The position numbers and the translations under genes were made by a program. The notes beneath the pieces are model-generated. The model saw only the letters and a program-made list of their open reading frames with translations. It ran no database searches and was not told where the DNA came from. 64,000 nucleotides of DNA from Pusillimonas minor (GTDB lineage: Bacteria > Pseudomonadota > Gammaproteobacteria > Burkholderiales > Burkholderiaceae_B), in contig NZ_JACJUU010000007.1 in NCBI RefSeq assembly GCF_014237865.1, positions 62,001 through 126,000 of the forward strand, in the 5' to 3' direction. This document shows, one piece after another, positions 19,644 to 29,699 of the stretch. Each line of letters starts with the position of its first letter. The stretch's first letter is position 1.

Positions 19644-22600
19644 CTACATCGCAACGATACGGTTGCGGCCCTGCCGCTTGGCCTCGTAAAGCGCCAGGTC
19701 GGCCTGCTGAAACAACGCTGCCGCGTCGGCAGGGTCTTGCAACACCATGGCAGTGCAACCTACGCTAATACTGACATGTGGTGCAACCGGCGAGAATTCG
19801 TGCGGCAAAGCCAACTGGCGTAGGGCATCGCATAAACGCTGGGCCACGGCGCGGGCCTGACCAAGATCGGTTTCCGGCAAAATGGCCGCAAATTCTTCTC
19901 CCCCATAACGCGCCAACAAATCGCCTGGGCGGCTCACGGCCTTGCGCAGCGCGGCCGCCACCTTGATCAGGCACTCATCGCCGCGGCCGTGACCATAGTT
20001 GTCGTTGTAAGGCTTGAAGTAATCAATATCGATCATCAGAAGGGCCATGGGCAAGCCATTACGACTTAGCCGGCTGGCTTCGCGGGCCAAAGTCAGGTCA
20101 AAGCTGCGGCGGTTGGCAATTTGGGTAAGCCCGTCGATATGCGACATTTCCTCGAGCATGTCAGCCTTGGCCTTGAGCCGCACCTGATTGCGGATACGCG
20201 CCCGCACAATAGGCAGATGAAACGGCTTGGTAATGTAGTCGACAGCCCCCAAATTGAGCCCTTGCTCTTCCTCGACGGCCTCGGTCAGGGCGCTGACAAA
20301 GATGATCGGAATCGACTGGGTCGCCGGATTATTCTTCAGGGCACGACACACCGCGTAACCGTCCATACCCGGCATCATGATGTCCAGCAGGATCAAATCG
20401 GGCGGGTGGTCGCCCTGCGCAATGGCCAGCGCCTTCTCACCCTTACCCGCAACCTGAATGACGTAGTCATCTTTCAAATAGTTGGCGAGCATTTTTACAT
20501 TGGCAGGAACATCATCGACAATCAGCAAGGTCTTGCGCTCGTCGCCGGGTGCACTCATGACGGCATGCTCGGCAGGCCGTTCGGGCGTGGCCTCGAGCCA
20601 CGCCGCCAGCACCTCGCTCAGGGTCTGGACATCGAACGGCTTGCCCAAATGGGCGTCCATGCCTGCCGCCAGGGCCCGGTCAAGGTCTTCTACCAGCCCG
20701 GCTGCCGTCATGGCAATAATGGGCACAGCGGCATCAAGACTTCTGATCTGTCGCGCCGCCTCGTAGCCATCCATTACCGGCATCTGGATATCCATAAGGA
20801 CCACATCAAACTGACCTTCTTTAAAACATTCAACAGCTTCGACGCCGTTGGCCGCCGAAACTGCGTGCAGCCCCAGCCGCGCCAGCTGCGATAACGCCAC
20901 TTCAAGGTTAATCTCGTTATCGTCTACAACCAACACCCGCTGTCCGGCAAACCGGTTGGCAACAATTGCGGGCGTTTCGTCGTGCGCAGACCGACGCAAT
21001 TGCTCGAACATATCGCGCAGCCGCGTGCGCAAAACCGGTTTGGGCAATACGGGGAAATCATCCTCCGGCAGCATGCTGGCCTGGGCCAGGGCTTCGGTAC
21101 CCGCAAGCACCAGCCAGGGCTCGGCCTTGTTGCTGGCGCGGAACAAATGACGCAAGCGACGCAAAGTGTTCAGGCCTGTCAGCGGTGTCAATGACCAGTC
21201 GACAACCACGATGTCGTAGGTAAGGTCGGCCTCAAGCCGGGCCGAAACCAGGTCAAGCGCCTGATCACCACTTTCGGCCGTATCGACAACAGCCTCCCAG
21301 GCCAACAACAACTCTGTCAATGCCTCTCGCGCAAGCGCATCGTCTTCAACCACCAGAACACGGCACGGCGCCGACCTGCAAAGTGGTTGATCGGAGATAC
21401 CCTGTGTTGCCGACTCAAGTGAAAAAGTCAGATCGAAACTGAATTGCGTGCCTTCGTTAAAGCGGCTCCGCGCATTGATACCGCCACCCCCCATCAGTTG
21501 CACCAAAGCCTGACTGAGCGGCAACCCCAACCCTGCCCCGCTATGGCGCCGCGTGTTGGACGAATCCAGTTGGGAAAAGGGCTCAAACAAATAAGGCAAC
21601 TGGTCAGTCTCGATACCCGGGCCGCTATCCGAGACGTCGAACCGAAGCCAGGCCTGTTTGCCTTCAAGCCGAATCAGTCTGACGCTGGCGGCGACATGGC
21701 CCTGCTCGGTAAACTTCACGGCGTTGCCCACCAGCTTCATCAACACCTGGGCCAGCCGCAACGGATCGCCCATCAGACCGGCAGGTATCGCTGGGTCGAC
21801 ACGAAGCACCAATTCAAGGCGTTTGTCGGATGCCGGGCGCGCAAACATGGCAGCCAGTTGCTCGAAAACATCATCGACCTGAAACGGCTGCAGCGTAATC
21901 TGTAGATCACGGCTGTCCAGCCGCGAGTAGTCCAGAATGTCGTCGACCATCAGCAGCAATGCCCTTGCCGCCTGCCGAACCTGTTCGGTACGCCGATGCT
22001 GCAATGCCGACTGCGACTCGCCCAATTGCAGATCGGCCATACCGATGATGGCATTCAGGGGCGTACGCAATTCATGGCTCATGTTAGCCAAAAAGGCCGA
22101 TTTGGCATGGTTCGCGGCATCGGCTTGCGCCTTCGCGTCGCGCAATTCAAGGTTCTGATGCGCCTGATGGCCCATCAAACGGTTGAATGCGTGCACCAGC
22201 TGACCCACCTCGTCGGGTTTGACGACCTCAAGCATCGTTGACTCGCGCGTCCCCTCGATCATGGCTTGTACGTCGGTTGCCGCGACCTCAAGCGGTCGAA
22301 GCTGGCGGCGGATATACACGGCCACGCAAACGCCCGCCCCAATCGCCAGGAGACCTGTCAGCAACGCCAGCTTCAGTAATAAAGCATGTACCGGCGCCAG
22401 GGCAAGATCGGCAGGCAAGGTATGTACGACCAACCAGTCCATCATTTTCAGCGGACGCGCCGAATAAATAACCTGCTCGCCCAATGCAGACCGGGCCACC
22501 CCCTGCAAATGCCCTGCTTTTATCTGCGACACCAGCCCGTTTTCGTGCAGGGCATCGAGGGGCTGTAGTGCCAGTTCGGACAGGGTTGAGGCCACAACCA

Positions 22601-23243
22601 CCTTGCGCTCAAGATCGAGCACAAACAATTGGCCGCCATGGTTCAGTTGCTTGGTTGATACCTGGGTCAGCAGGTTGTCGCGAGTCAGCCGGGTAACGCC
22701 AAACACCATACCCAGCAGGCGGCCGTCGCCCGACAGAATGGGAACAGCAATCACAAATACCGGCTCGGGGGTCGCGCCACCGATGACCGGCGGCGAAACC
22801 ACCGGCACCTTGTCGCGCAACACACGCTGAAAATGATCACGACCGGACAGGTCACGGCCGACGCGACCGGGCAATGTGGGGGAGTCGATCAGCACCACCC
22901 CATTCGCGTCGGTAACCACCAGCCCGTTATTGAACGCCGAACGCAACATGACCCGACTGTCGAGCGCGACGCGCAATTCGGCAACGTCGCGCAGCGCATT
23001 GCCGTTGTGCAGCAGCTGCGCAAAAACAACCAACGCCTCCCGGCGATCGGCCAGCCCCTGGTCAATACGTTCTGCCACAAGGTCGGTTGTCGACTCTTCG
23101 TGAGCCAGCAACTGCGCGCGGTTGTCTTGATAAACAAAATAGCCGACCAGCAGCAAAGCACCCAGCGCAGCGACACCAATGACCCACAACATGGCCAGTG
23201 TCAGCCGCCGTACCAGCGAGGACTTGACGGGTAATGCCAGCAT
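19644..23243 (-). CDS. Hybrid sensor histidine kinase with three receiver domains and a GGDEF domain
   Basis: A 1199-residue signalling protein. Order: membrane helix (15-37), periplasmic Cache-type sensor (about 40-280), helix (about 287-310), HAMP (about 311-362), dimerisation domain with the phosphorylated His at 390 in [10 protein letters not shown], ATPase domain (about 500-610, NAVKF and [10 protein letters not shown]), receiver 1 (about 627-748, Asp682), receiver 2 (about 768-884, Asp818), receiver 3 (about 904-1020, Asp954) and GGDEF (about 1028-1199). The active site is GGEEF (1114-1118), and an RPGD inhibitory site (1105-1108) lies five residues before it, so an active, feedback-inhibited diguanylate cyclase is expected. 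An upstream in-frame start would overlap the preceding kinase gene; the ATG at 23241-23243 lies 4 bases after that gene's stop. Signal unknown. Confidence 0.9.
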   Translation of the reverse strand: MLALPVKSSLVRRLTLAMLWVIGVAALGALLLVGYFVYQDNRAQLLAHEESTTDLVAERIDQGLADRREALVVFAQLLHNGNALRDVAELRVALDSRVMLRSAFNNGLVVTDANGVVLIDSPTLPGRVGRDLSGRDHFQRVLRDKVPVVSPPVIGGATPEPVFVIAVPILSGDGRLLGMVFGVTRLTRDNLLTQVSTKQLNHGGQLFVLDLERKVVVASTLSELALQPLDALHENGLVSQIKAGHLQGVARSALGEQVIYSARPLKMMDWLVVHTLPADLALAPVHALLLKLALLTGLLAIGAGVCVAVYIRRQLRPLEVAATDVQAMIEGTRESTMLEVVKPDEVGQLVHAFNRLMGHQAHQNLELRDAKAQADAANHAKSAFLANMSHELRTPLNAIIGMADLQLGESQSALQHRRTEQVRQAARALLLMVDDILDYSRLDSRDLQITLQPFQVDDVFEQLAAMFARPASDKRLELVLRVDPAIPAGLMGDPLRLAQVLMKLVGNAVKFTEQGHVAASVRLIRLEGKQAWLRFDVSDSGPGIETDQLPYLFEPFSQLDSSNTRRHSGAGLGLPLSQALVQLMGGGGINARSRFNEGTQFSFDLTFSLESATQGISDQPLCRSAPCRVLVVEDDALAREALTELLLAWEAVVDTAESGDQALDLVSARLEADLTYDIVVVDWSLTPLTGLNTLRRLRHLFRASNKAEPWLVLAGTEALAQASMLPEDDFPVLPKPVLRTRLRDMFEQLRRSAHDETPAIVANRFAGQRVLVVDDNEINLEVALSQLARLGLHAVSAANGVEAVECFKEGQFDVVLMDIQMPVMDGYEAARQIRSLDAAVPIIAMTAAGLVEDLDRALAAGMDAHLGKPFDVQTLSEVLAAWLEATPERPAEHAVMSAPGDERKTLLIVDDVPANVKMLANYLKDDYVIQVAGKGEKALAIAQGDHPPDLILLDIMMPGMDGYAVCRALKNNPATQSIPIIFVSALTEAVEEEQGLNLGAVDYITKPFHLPIVRARIRNQVRLKAKADMLEEMSHIDGLTQIANRRSFDLTLAREASRLSRNGLPMALLMIDIDYFKPYNDNYGHGRGDECLIKVAAALRKAVSRPGDLLARYGGEEFAAILPETDLGQARAVAQRLCDALRQLALPHEFSPVAPHVSISVGCTAMVLQDPADAAALFQQADLALYEAKRQGRNRIVAM

Positions 23244-23247
23244 CGCG

Positions 23248-25842
23248 CTACCCCGCCTCCAGCTCACTACGCAGGGCCGCCAACGCCTCGGCCGCGGCAT
23301 CAAAATCCAGACCATCAAGTGCAGACTCAAGTGGCGGCCAGAACGTCTGCCGCAACGACGTCGGCAAACACGCAGCAATGTCGACCAGCGTTTCCTCACT
23401 GATGAACTGGCTGGACGCTATCGCGACCGACAAAGCCTGTAACCTGGCGGCGAGCGGCCGGGTATCTATCGGTCCGGCATTGAGCGAACGCCCGTCTGCA
23501 GGTTTATCCGGGTCTGCAAGGTAAGTCGTTATCTGGTCCGACAACTGCAACCGCAAGGTTTCAAAGGTATCGATCAGCGTCGGGGCGGGTACTTTGCGCT
23601 GTTTCAGGTGCCGGTCAATATCACCGGCCAGTGCAGCCAGCTCTTCAAGGGCAAGGTTACCCGCCACCCCCTTCAGGCTATGCACAAGGCTTTGCGCAAC
23701 AACAAACTCTGCCGCGGTGCTTTTGGCATCCAGCCCGCGCAAGGTTGCGGCCAGCCGCCCATAATGTCGATCGAGCTGGGCCAGAAACTGGGCAAGCAAC
23801 TTTCGGTAAAGCGTCGCGTTTCCCATCAGGCGGCTGATGGCCGTCTGCGCATGAAGGTAATCGGTGCAGTCATCGCGCAGCAACGATGCGGCTGCCGGCT
23901 CGCTTGAACGGGCCGGACCAACGGCCCCATGACCCAACCAGCGAGCCAGCGTGTCATGCAAATCGGCCGGCTCAACCGGCTTGACCAGATACGCATCAAA
24001 ACCCGCTGTCACACTGCGGGCGCGATCACTTTGCATCGAGGCCGCCGTCAGCGCAATCACCGGCACACTCAGGCCGCGCGCCCGCATACTGCGCGCAACA
24101 GCAAAACCATCGATATGCGGTAAACCGATGTCCAGAATCACGGCATCGAAGACCTGGGTATCGATCAACGTCAAGGCCTCGGGCCCGCTGGCGGCACACA
24201 CAACAGACAACCCAAACTGGGCCAGCTGAGCCGACTCAATCTCCTGGCTGATCGGATCATCTTCAATCAGCAATACCCGCCCCGACAGTACAGGCGCTTG
24301 CACCGGGGCCAACGCCGTGTCGACCGGCTCTGGCAACGGTAGCTGACCACGCCGGAACGGCAACACAAAACTGAAGGTAGCCCCCTCCCCCGGACGACTG
24401 TCGACATGGATGTTGTCGCCGCCCATGGCCCGCACCAGACGCTGGGAAATAGCCAACCCAAGCCCCGAACCGCCATAGTCCCGGCTGATGGTACTGTCAG
24501 CCTGAATGAATGCCTTGAACAAACGATCGTGCTGATCGCCGGCAACACCTATTCCCGTGTCTGACACCGAAAACTTCAGCCACTCGGTATCGCCCTGCCG
24601 GCGTTCGATATCAACGTGAAGTTCAACGCCTCCATGCGCCGTGAACTTCAACGCATTGCTCAACAAGTTCTGCAACACCTGACGCAGGCGCAAATCATCG
24701 CCCTCGTAGACATTCAGGGCGACCTCATCGGCAAACGCCTTCAGGGTCAGGCCTTTGTCGTCGGCCAGGGGCTTGAACAAGCCCACGACCGCATTGACGA
24801 CATTGGACGGCGAAAACGGACGCGACGCGATGTCCAGTTTTTGGGCGTCTATTTTTGACATGTCGAGCACGTTGTTAAGCAAGGTCAACAAGTGCCGGGC
24901 CGACTGGTTGATCTGGCGCAGTGTCTGGTGAAGCGCGGTGACCTCGGTGGCCTGAAGGCCCATCTGGCTTAAACCGATCAACCCCGACAACGGCGTGCGG
25001 ATTTCGTGACTGAGGTGCGCCAGGAATAACGATTTCGCCTGATTCGCCATCTCGGCCTCTTGCCTGGCCTGCTCGACCGCGTGCTGTGCTTCGATCGTAC
25101 TGTCTATCGGCACATGCGTGCCCATCATCACCAAGGGCCGCTGTTCGTCGTCGTAAGCAGTCACCTTGCCGCGCGACTCAAGCCAGGTCCAGTCTCCCGC
25201 TGCATTCTTCAGCCGAAACCCCGCCTGAAAGCTGTGATTGACATGCTTTAGCGGCCCCACCCGCGAAAAGGCCTCCGGCGCGTCATCGGGATGCATGAGC
25301 GACCTGAACACCTCGAGCGTCATGGAAAACGACTGCGGCGCGTATCCCAGCTGACTATAGGCCTCGTCAGACCAGCTGACCTCGTTGGTTTGAAGGTCCC
25401 AGCGCCAAAGCCCCGTGTTCGAGGCCTCCATGGTCAGACGAAAACTGGTCTGCATTTCGGCCAGTTCAGTCTCTTGTTGCTTTCGGGCTGTAATGTCGAA
25501 AATATAACCGTGCCAAAGCGTTGTGCCATCGTCGAGTCGCTGCGGGGTGGATTCGCCACTGACCCAACGCACAGGCTGCCCTGGGCAACAAACACGATAC
25601 TCGGCCCGCCATAGTTCAAGCGTGCGTGCCGACGCCAGGATGCTTTCGCGAACCCGCGGTAAATCGTCAGGGTGCAGCAGCGCCAGCACTTTACTTGCAT
25701 CGGCCACCACTTCTTCAGGGCTAACACCGTAAATGTCACGCATCCCCCCGCTGGCATAAGGAAACGCCATACGCCCGTCGGGATACATGATGAACTGATA
25801 CAAGACACCGGGCACGTGGTCGGCCAAACGGTTCAACGGCAT
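23248..25842 (-). CDS. Hybrid sensor histidine kinase, PAS-PAS-HK-REC-HPt
   Basis: An 864-residue soluble kinase. PAS domains at about 10-120 and 130-250 (the first ends FDITARK, typical of a PAC motif), dimerisation domain with His279 in [10 protein letters not shown], ATPase domain (about 385-495, NALKF and [10 protein letters not shown]), receiver (about 521-637, Asp571 in [12 protein letters not shown]) and a C-terminal HPt domain with His721 in [10 protein letters not shown]. All phosphorelay residues are present. No membrane helix or signal peptide, so it senses a cytoplasmic cue. It is the first gene of a two-gene operon; its HPt could feed the receivers of the downstream kinase. Confidence 0.9.
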   Translation of the reverse strand: MPLNRLADHVPGVLYQFIMYPDGRMAFPYASGGMRDIYGVSPEEVVADASKVLALLHPDDLPRVRESILASARTLELWRAEYRVCCPGQPVRWVSGESTPQRLDDGTTLWHGYIFDITARKQQETELAEMQTSFRLTMEASNTGLWRWDLQTNEVSWSDEAYSQLGYAPQSFSMTLEVFRSLMHPDDAPEAFSRVGPLKHVNHSFQAGFRLKNAAGDWTWLESRGKVTAYDDEQRPLVMMGTHVPIDSTIEAQHAVEQARQEAEMANQAKSLFLAHLSHEIRTPLSGLIGLSQMGLQATEVTALHQTLRQINQSARHLLTLLNNVLDMSKIDAQKLDIASRPFSPSNVVNAVVGLFKPLADDKGLTLKAFADEVALNVYEGDDLRLRQVLQNLLSNALKFTAHGGVELHVDIERRQGDTEWLKFSVSDTGIGVAGDQHDRLFKAFIQADSTISRDYGGSGLGLAISQRLVRAMGGDNIHVDSRPGEGATFSFVLPFRRGQLPLPEPVDTALAPVQAPVLSGRVLLIEDDPISQEIESAQLAQFGLSVVCAASGPEALTLIDTQVFDAVILDIGLPHIDGFAVARSMRARGLSVPVIALTAASMQSDRARSVTAGFDAYLVKPVEPADLHDTLARWLGHGAVGPARSSEPAAASLLRDDCTDYLHAQTAISRLMGNATLYRKLLAQFLAQLDRHYGRLAATLRGLDAKSTAAEFVVAQSLVHSLKGVAGNLALEELAALAGDIDRHLKQRKVPAPTLIDTFETLRLQLSDQITTYLADPDKPADGRSLNAGPIDTRPLAARLQALSVAIASSQFISEETLVDIAACLPTSLRQTFWPPLESALDGLDFDAAAEALAALRSELEAG

Positions 25843-25876
25843 TAAAGACCCTGCTTATAAGTAGAGATATAAGCGG

Positions 25877-25882
25877 ATTCTA
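25877..25882 (-). promoter_or_regulatory. Possible -10 element of the hybrid-kinase operon
   Basis: TAGAAT on the minus strand 35 bases before the kinase start, in the 70-base gap after phrB. No clear -35; read-through from phrB is also possible. Confidence 0.35.
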
Positions 25883-25912
25883 TTACACGGCGTGCAATCG
25901 GGCCCGGTGAAC

Positions 25913-27355
25913 CTAGACTTTGAAGGCGTCGATGGCACGCAAACGCGTGGCCTTGAGGTCAACCATCATGTCGGGGTAGCCTCTCGCGCGACGGGCCACC
26001 GGCGACGGGTCGTGGATTTCGCGTGCAGGCAGGTCGGCGAGTTCGGGCAACCAATGCCTGATGAACCGGCCGTCAGGGTCGAATTTCTCGGACTGGCTGA
26101 GCGGATTGAACACCCTGAAGTAAGGCGCGGCATCGGCACCCGTCGAGGCACTCCATTGCCACCCGCCATTGTTCGAGGGAAAGTCACCGTCGATCAGGTG
26201 GCGCATAAAAAAGGCTTCACCCTGACGCCAGTCAATCAGCAAGTTCTTGGTCAGAAACATGGCGACGATCATGCGCAAGCGATTGTGCATCCAGCCGGTC
26301 GCCAACAGCTGACGCATCGCTGCGTCGATAACAGGCACACCGGTGCGGCCTTGCGCCCAGCGCTCGAACTCATCGGGCGCCTGGCGCCAGGCGACTTTTT
26401 CGGTTTCCGGGCGCATCGGCTTGCACATCGACAATTGCGGATAGGCCTGCATCAGGTGCCGGTAAAACTCACGCCAAAGCAATTCGTTCATCCAGGTCAA
26501 GGCCCCCCGGGCGCCCGAGTCGAGCTCGCCCTGGTTGGCACGGGCCGCCGCCACGAAACAGGTTCGGGGAGACAACAGCCCGGCGGCCAGATAGGGCGAC
26601 AACTTGCTGGCCCCCTCGATGGCCGGATAATCCCGCTGATCGTGGTAGGCCGACAGGCCAGATTCAATGAACTGCGCCAGGCGCTCGTGCGCTGCATCGA
26701 CAGAAGCCGGCCACAGTGTCGCCAGACGATCACGCATTTGGGTGTTCAAGTCACCGTAACCCGCACGGTCGATCAACGTTTCGGGGGTCTCCAGGCTCAA
26801 GATGGACGCAGGGGCCATCGGTTGACGTCGGGGCGCAGGCAAAACAACCGGCATGGCGGTTCGCAACCGTTCGCGACATGCCTTGGCAAACGGTGTAAAC
26901 ACGCGATAAGGCACGCCGGCGCCCGTCAGCACCGTACCCGGTTTAAGCAAAGTGGCATCATCAAAGCCCTCCATGACAATGCCATGCGCCTGCAAAAGAC
27001 GATAGGTTGCCCGATCGCGCTGACGTTCATTAACACCAGACTCGCGATTGCAAAATACATGGCTCGCCTGTATTTTTTGGCAGAACTCGAGCATCGCCTG
27101 CGGGACATCAGCCCATTCTTGAACACATAGTCCCACCAGCAGAACGTTCAGGTCTGCGAGATCGGCATGCAAGGCCTTTAGCGCACGGCGCCAAAAATCC
27201 ACCTTCACGGGCGCATCGTCGTGTTTGGCCCATTGCGACGGCGAAACCACATAAACACCCACTGTCGGCCCGACCGACATCGACGCAGTCAACGCGGCAT
27301 GATCAGCCACGCGAAGGTCCGTTCGGAACCAGCACACCGAAATATTGTCTGACAT
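25913..27355 (-). CDS. phrB: Deoxyribodipyrimidine photo-lyase
   Basis: PhrB (480 residues) repairs cyclobutane pyrimidine dimers with blue light. The N-terminal alpha/beta domain starts VCWFRTDLRVADHAALTAS, typical of class I photolyases and binding the antenna cofactor. The FAD domain has WMNELLWREFYRHLM (about 285-299), GWMHNRLRMIVAMFLTKNLL (about 356-375) and NGGWQWSASTGADAAPYF (about 399-416), which includes the tryptophan and FAD-contact motifs of CPD photolyases. ATG at 27353-27355. It stands upstream of the kinase pair in the same direction, divergent from the nuclease gene. Confidence 0.94.
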   Translation of the reverse strand: MSDNISVCWFRTDLRVADHAALTASMSVGPTVGVYVVSPSQWAKHDDAPVKVDFWRRALKALHADLADLNVLLVGLCVQEWADVPQAMLEFCQKIQASHVFCNRESGVNERQRDRATYRLLQAHGIVMEGFDDATLLKPGTVLTGAGVPYRVFTPFAKACRERLRTAMPVVLPAPRRQPMAPASILSLETPETLIDRAGYGDLNTQMRDRLATLWPASVDAAHERLAQFIESGLSAYHDQRDYPAIEGASKLSPYLAAGLLSPRTCFVAAARANQGELDSGARGALTWMNELLWREFYRHLMQAYPQLSMCKPMRPETEKVAWRQAPDEFERWAQGRTGVPVIDAAMRQLLATGWMHNRLRMIVAMFLTKNLLIDWRQGEAFFMRHLIDGDFPSNNGGWQWSASTGADAAPYFRVFNPLSQSEKFDPDGRFIRHWLPELADLPAREIHDPSPVARRARGYPDMMVDLKATRLRAIDAFKV

Positions 27356-27499
27356 AAAACACCTGCACGTTCACGGCCGCTCTCAGCCGCGATCAAATTA
27401 CCGGGAAGCAACGATAATGCCACGTAACAACCGCCCAGTGCCGGCTACTCAGCAGACAACCGTTACACTAGAGGTTTAGATTCAGATTCAGACATTGTC

Positions 27500-28060
27500 A
27501 TGTTCTCCGGGAAGCGACACAAAAAACAGGGCAAGATAACGGGCGCTCCGGCCCGTCTTGGCGCTGTTATTGCTGCGGTGGCAGCCGCATGGTTTGCCTA
27601 CTCGCAAAACGGTTCCGCGGGTTCGACCGCAACGCCCGATACGCTAGTCTGCACCATCAGCAGCGTTCACGATGGCGACAGCCTGCGGGCCAGTTGCCCC
27701 GGCCAAAAAGACAGTCTCAAGGTCAGGTTGCACCAAATCGATGCCCCTGAGCTTGACCAGAAGCACGGGATTGCATCGCGCGACGTACTGCGCAATTTGT
27801 GTCGCCGGGGCGAGCCTGTCGAACTGGTTGTAACGGGCACCGACCAGTACGACCGTCTGCTGGCCGATGCCCGCTGCGCAGGTAAAGATGTTGCCACAAC
27901 CATGGTGGCCGAAGGCGCCGCGTGGGTCTATGCCCAATATGTGCGCGACAAAACGCTGCTTTCGGTTCAAGAGCGCGCCCAAAGTGCCCGTGCCGGGCTC
28001 TGGAACGACAACGCCCCCACCGCGCCCTGGGAACACCGACGCGAACAGCGCCGCCAATAA
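27500..28060 (+). CDS. Thermonuclease (SNase) family protein
   Basis: A 186-residue staphylococcal-nuclease-like protein. A hydrophobic N-terminal segment (about residues 15-35) suggests export or membrane anchoring. The OB-fold begins VCTISSVHDGDSLRASC; the catalytic Arg and Glu are in VRLHQIDAPELDQ and the second Arg in YDRLLADARC, so the site looks intact. It has two paired cysteines within the fold (CTIS and SCPG) that could form a disulphide. It would cleave DNA or RNA with calcium in the periplasm. Neighbours give no further hint. Confidence 0.82.
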   Translation: MFSGKRHKKQGKITGAPARLGAVIAAVAAAWFAYSQNGSAGSTATPDTLVCTISSVHDGDSLRASCPGQKDSLKVRLHQIDAPELDQKHGIASRDVLRNLCRRGEPVELVVTGTDQYDRLLADARCAGKDVATTMVAEGAAWVYAQYVRDKTLLSVQERAQSARAGLWNDNAPTAPWEHRREQRRQ

Positions 28061-28141
28061 AACCGGGGAGCCAATACGCTGCCACCCCACACGCATCGCA
28101 AACCCGACATTGTTTCGGCCCATTTACTAAGGTACCCACGC

Positions 28142-29164
28142 ATGACCGCATATTCAATACTTGACCTGGTTCGCATCCGCGAAAACGGCAATGCAAAAAT
28201 ATCGCTGGACAACGCCCGCGACCTGGCCGCCCATGCCGAGAACTGGGGCTACACTCGGTTCTGGATGGCCGAACACCACAACATGCCCGGCATCGCCAGC
28301 GCCGCCACGTCTGTGGCCATTTGCCATGTTGCTGCAGGCACATCGCGTATTCGTGTCGGAGCGGGCGGCATCATGCTGCCCAATCATTCACCGCTGGTCA
28401 TTGCCGAGCAGTTCGGCACGCTCGACGCCCTTTACCCGGGGCGTATCGACCTGGGTCTGGGCCGCGCACCGGGTACCGACCAGTTAACTTTACGCGCCTT
28501 GCGCCGTCACCCTGGCAGCGCCGACAGCTTCCCGCAAGACGTCCTTGAATTGCAAGCACTGCTGGGGCCAATCGAACCAGGCCAGCGCATCCGCGCCATT
28601 CCGGGCGCCGACAGCAATGTCCCGCTTTACATTCTGGGCTCCAGCACGTATGGCGCAGCACTGGCCGGCCAGTTCGGCCTGCCTTATGCGTTTGCCTCGC
28701 ACTTTGCCCCCGACTACCTGTACACGGCCCTCGAAACCTACCGCTCCCGTTTCACGCCGTCTGAACAACAAAAAACACCCTACGCTACAGTGGGCGTCAA
28801 TATTATTGTGGCCGACACCGACCACGAGGCCCAGCGCCTGGCCACGACCCAGCAAATGTCGATTACCCACCTGTTGCGCGGCGATCGCGGGCTTAGCAAA
28901 CCGCCCATCGACGACATCGACACGTACTGGAGCATCGAAGAAAAGCGGCAGGCACAGCGCATGCTGGCCTGCTCGATTATCGGTTCGCCCGATACCGTCC
29001 GCGAGGGCATCAAGACATTGCTGGCACAAACAAAAGCCAACGAGCTGATGATTGTGTCAGATGTCTACGATCACGAACGCCGGCTTCGTTCCTATCAGCA
29101 GATCGCAGAGATCATGACGGCCCTAAATGAAACAACACACGCCGCAGCAGGCCAACCCGCGTAG
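28142..29164 (+). CDS. LLM class flavin-dependent oxidoreductase (MsnO8/YhbW-like)
   Basis: A 340-residue member of the bacterial luciferase-like monooxygenase superfamily, single-chain type. The TIM-barrel start YSILDLVRI is followed by [20 protein letters not shown] (about 36-55), [20 protein letters not shown] (about 77-96) and [16 protein letters not shown] (about 105-120), all characteristic of the subgroup that includes YhbW and MsnO8. It should use reduced FMN supplied by a reductase; the substrate is unknown. DUF3820 starts 2 bases after its stop, so they are co-transcribed. Confidence 0.88.
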   Translation: MTAYSILDLVRIRENGNAKISLDNARDLAAHAENWGYTRFWMAEHHNMPGIASAATSVAICHVAAGTSRIRVGAGGIMLPNHSPLVIAEQFGTLDALYPGRIDLGLGRAPGTDQLTLRALRRHPGSADSFPQDVLELQALLGPIEPGQRIRAIPGADSNVPLYILGSSTYGAALAGQFGLPYAFASHFAPDYLYTALETYRSRFTPSEQQKTPYATVGVNIIVADTDHEAQRLATTQQMSITHLLRGDRGLSKPPIDDIDTYWSIEEKRQAQRMLACSIIGSPDTVREGIKTLLAQTKANELMIVSDVYDHERRLRSYQQIAEIMTALNETTHAAAGQPA

Positions 29165-29166
29165 CC

Positions 29167-29406
29167 ATGAGCCCGGAAGACCTTGAAAAGCTGGTGAGCT
29201 GGACGATGCCCTTTGGCAAGTACAAGGGGCGGATACTGGCCGACCTGCCCGGCCACTACCTGAACTGGTTTGCCCGCGCCGGTTTCCCGCCCGGCGAAAT
29301 CGGACGGTTGCTGGCCTTGCTGCAAGAAATGGACCACAACGGGCTCAAACCCCTGCTGAACCCGCTACGCTCGCGCCAACAAGCCAAGCCATCGCCCGGG
29401 TCTTAA
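29167..29406 (+). CDS. DUF3820 family protein
   Basis: A 79-residue protein of DUF3820, with the core MPFGKYKGRILADLPGHYL (about residues 14-32). The GKYKG motif resembles a nucleic-acid or nucleotide contact, but no function is established. No membrane or signal segment. It begins 2 bases after the luciferase-like gene, implying co-translation. Confidence 0.8.
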   Translation: MSPEDLEKLVSWTMPFGKYKGRILADLPGHYLNWFARAGFPPGEIGRLLALLQEMDHNGLKPLLNPLRSRQQAKPSPGS

Positions 29407-29608
29407 AAAAGAAACTGCCAAGCGCACGCATTGTCTCTGCGCCCGGCAGCCTCACCCCTTAAAACCGGTAACGATCAAAGTCCCAGATACGCCTGTCGGA
29501 CCCAGCCTACTTGATCAAAGACCGGCGTGAAATTTTCATGTTCATTCATTGCTCCCGTGGGTGGATAAATTCAAGACCGCTGACAAAATCTTGTTGATAG
29601 ATCAGCTT

Positions 29609-29624
29609 GTTTCATAAGTGAAAC
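29609..29624. promoter_or_regulatory. Inverted repeat upstream of the exporter gene
   Basis: GTTTCA-TAAG-TGAAAC, a perfect 6-base-pair palindrome with a 4-base centre, about 30 bases upstream of a likely -10 element. A candidate operator for a dimeric repressor or activator; no regulator gene is adjacent. Confidence 0.5.
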
Positions 29625-29653
29625 GGCAATTTAATTATGGAATTGTGAGATGA

Positions 29654-29659
29654 TATTAT
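29654..29659 (+). promoter_or_regulatory. Candidate -10 element of the exporter gene
   Basis: TATTAT, with only a weak -35 (TTTAAT, 29630-29635, 18-base spacer). It lies between two inverted repeats, about 40 bases before the ATG. Confidence 0.4.
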
Positions 29660-29661
29660 CC

Positions 29662-29679
29662 GAGTTGCCTGATCAACTC
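29662..29679. promoter_or_regulatory. Second inverted repeat upstream of the exporter gene
   Basis: GAGTTG-CCTGAT-CAACTC, a perfect 6-base-pair palindrome with a 6-base centre, immediately downstream of the -10 and before the ribosome-binding site. It is placed where a bound repressor would block initiation. Confidence 0.5.
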
Positions 29680-29699
29680 TACCGGGGGAAACCCTAGAC

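Noticed and set aside
25892-27130. 412-codon open frame opposite phrB
   Set aside because: Antisense shadow of photolyase with low-complexity Arg/Gly/His composition.
29475-29549. 24-codon minus-strand frame in the gap before the exporter gene, with GGGAG near its ATG
   Set aside because: The ribosome-binding site is only 2 bases from the ATG, the peptide is not recognised, and the region is better explained as a regulatory leader.
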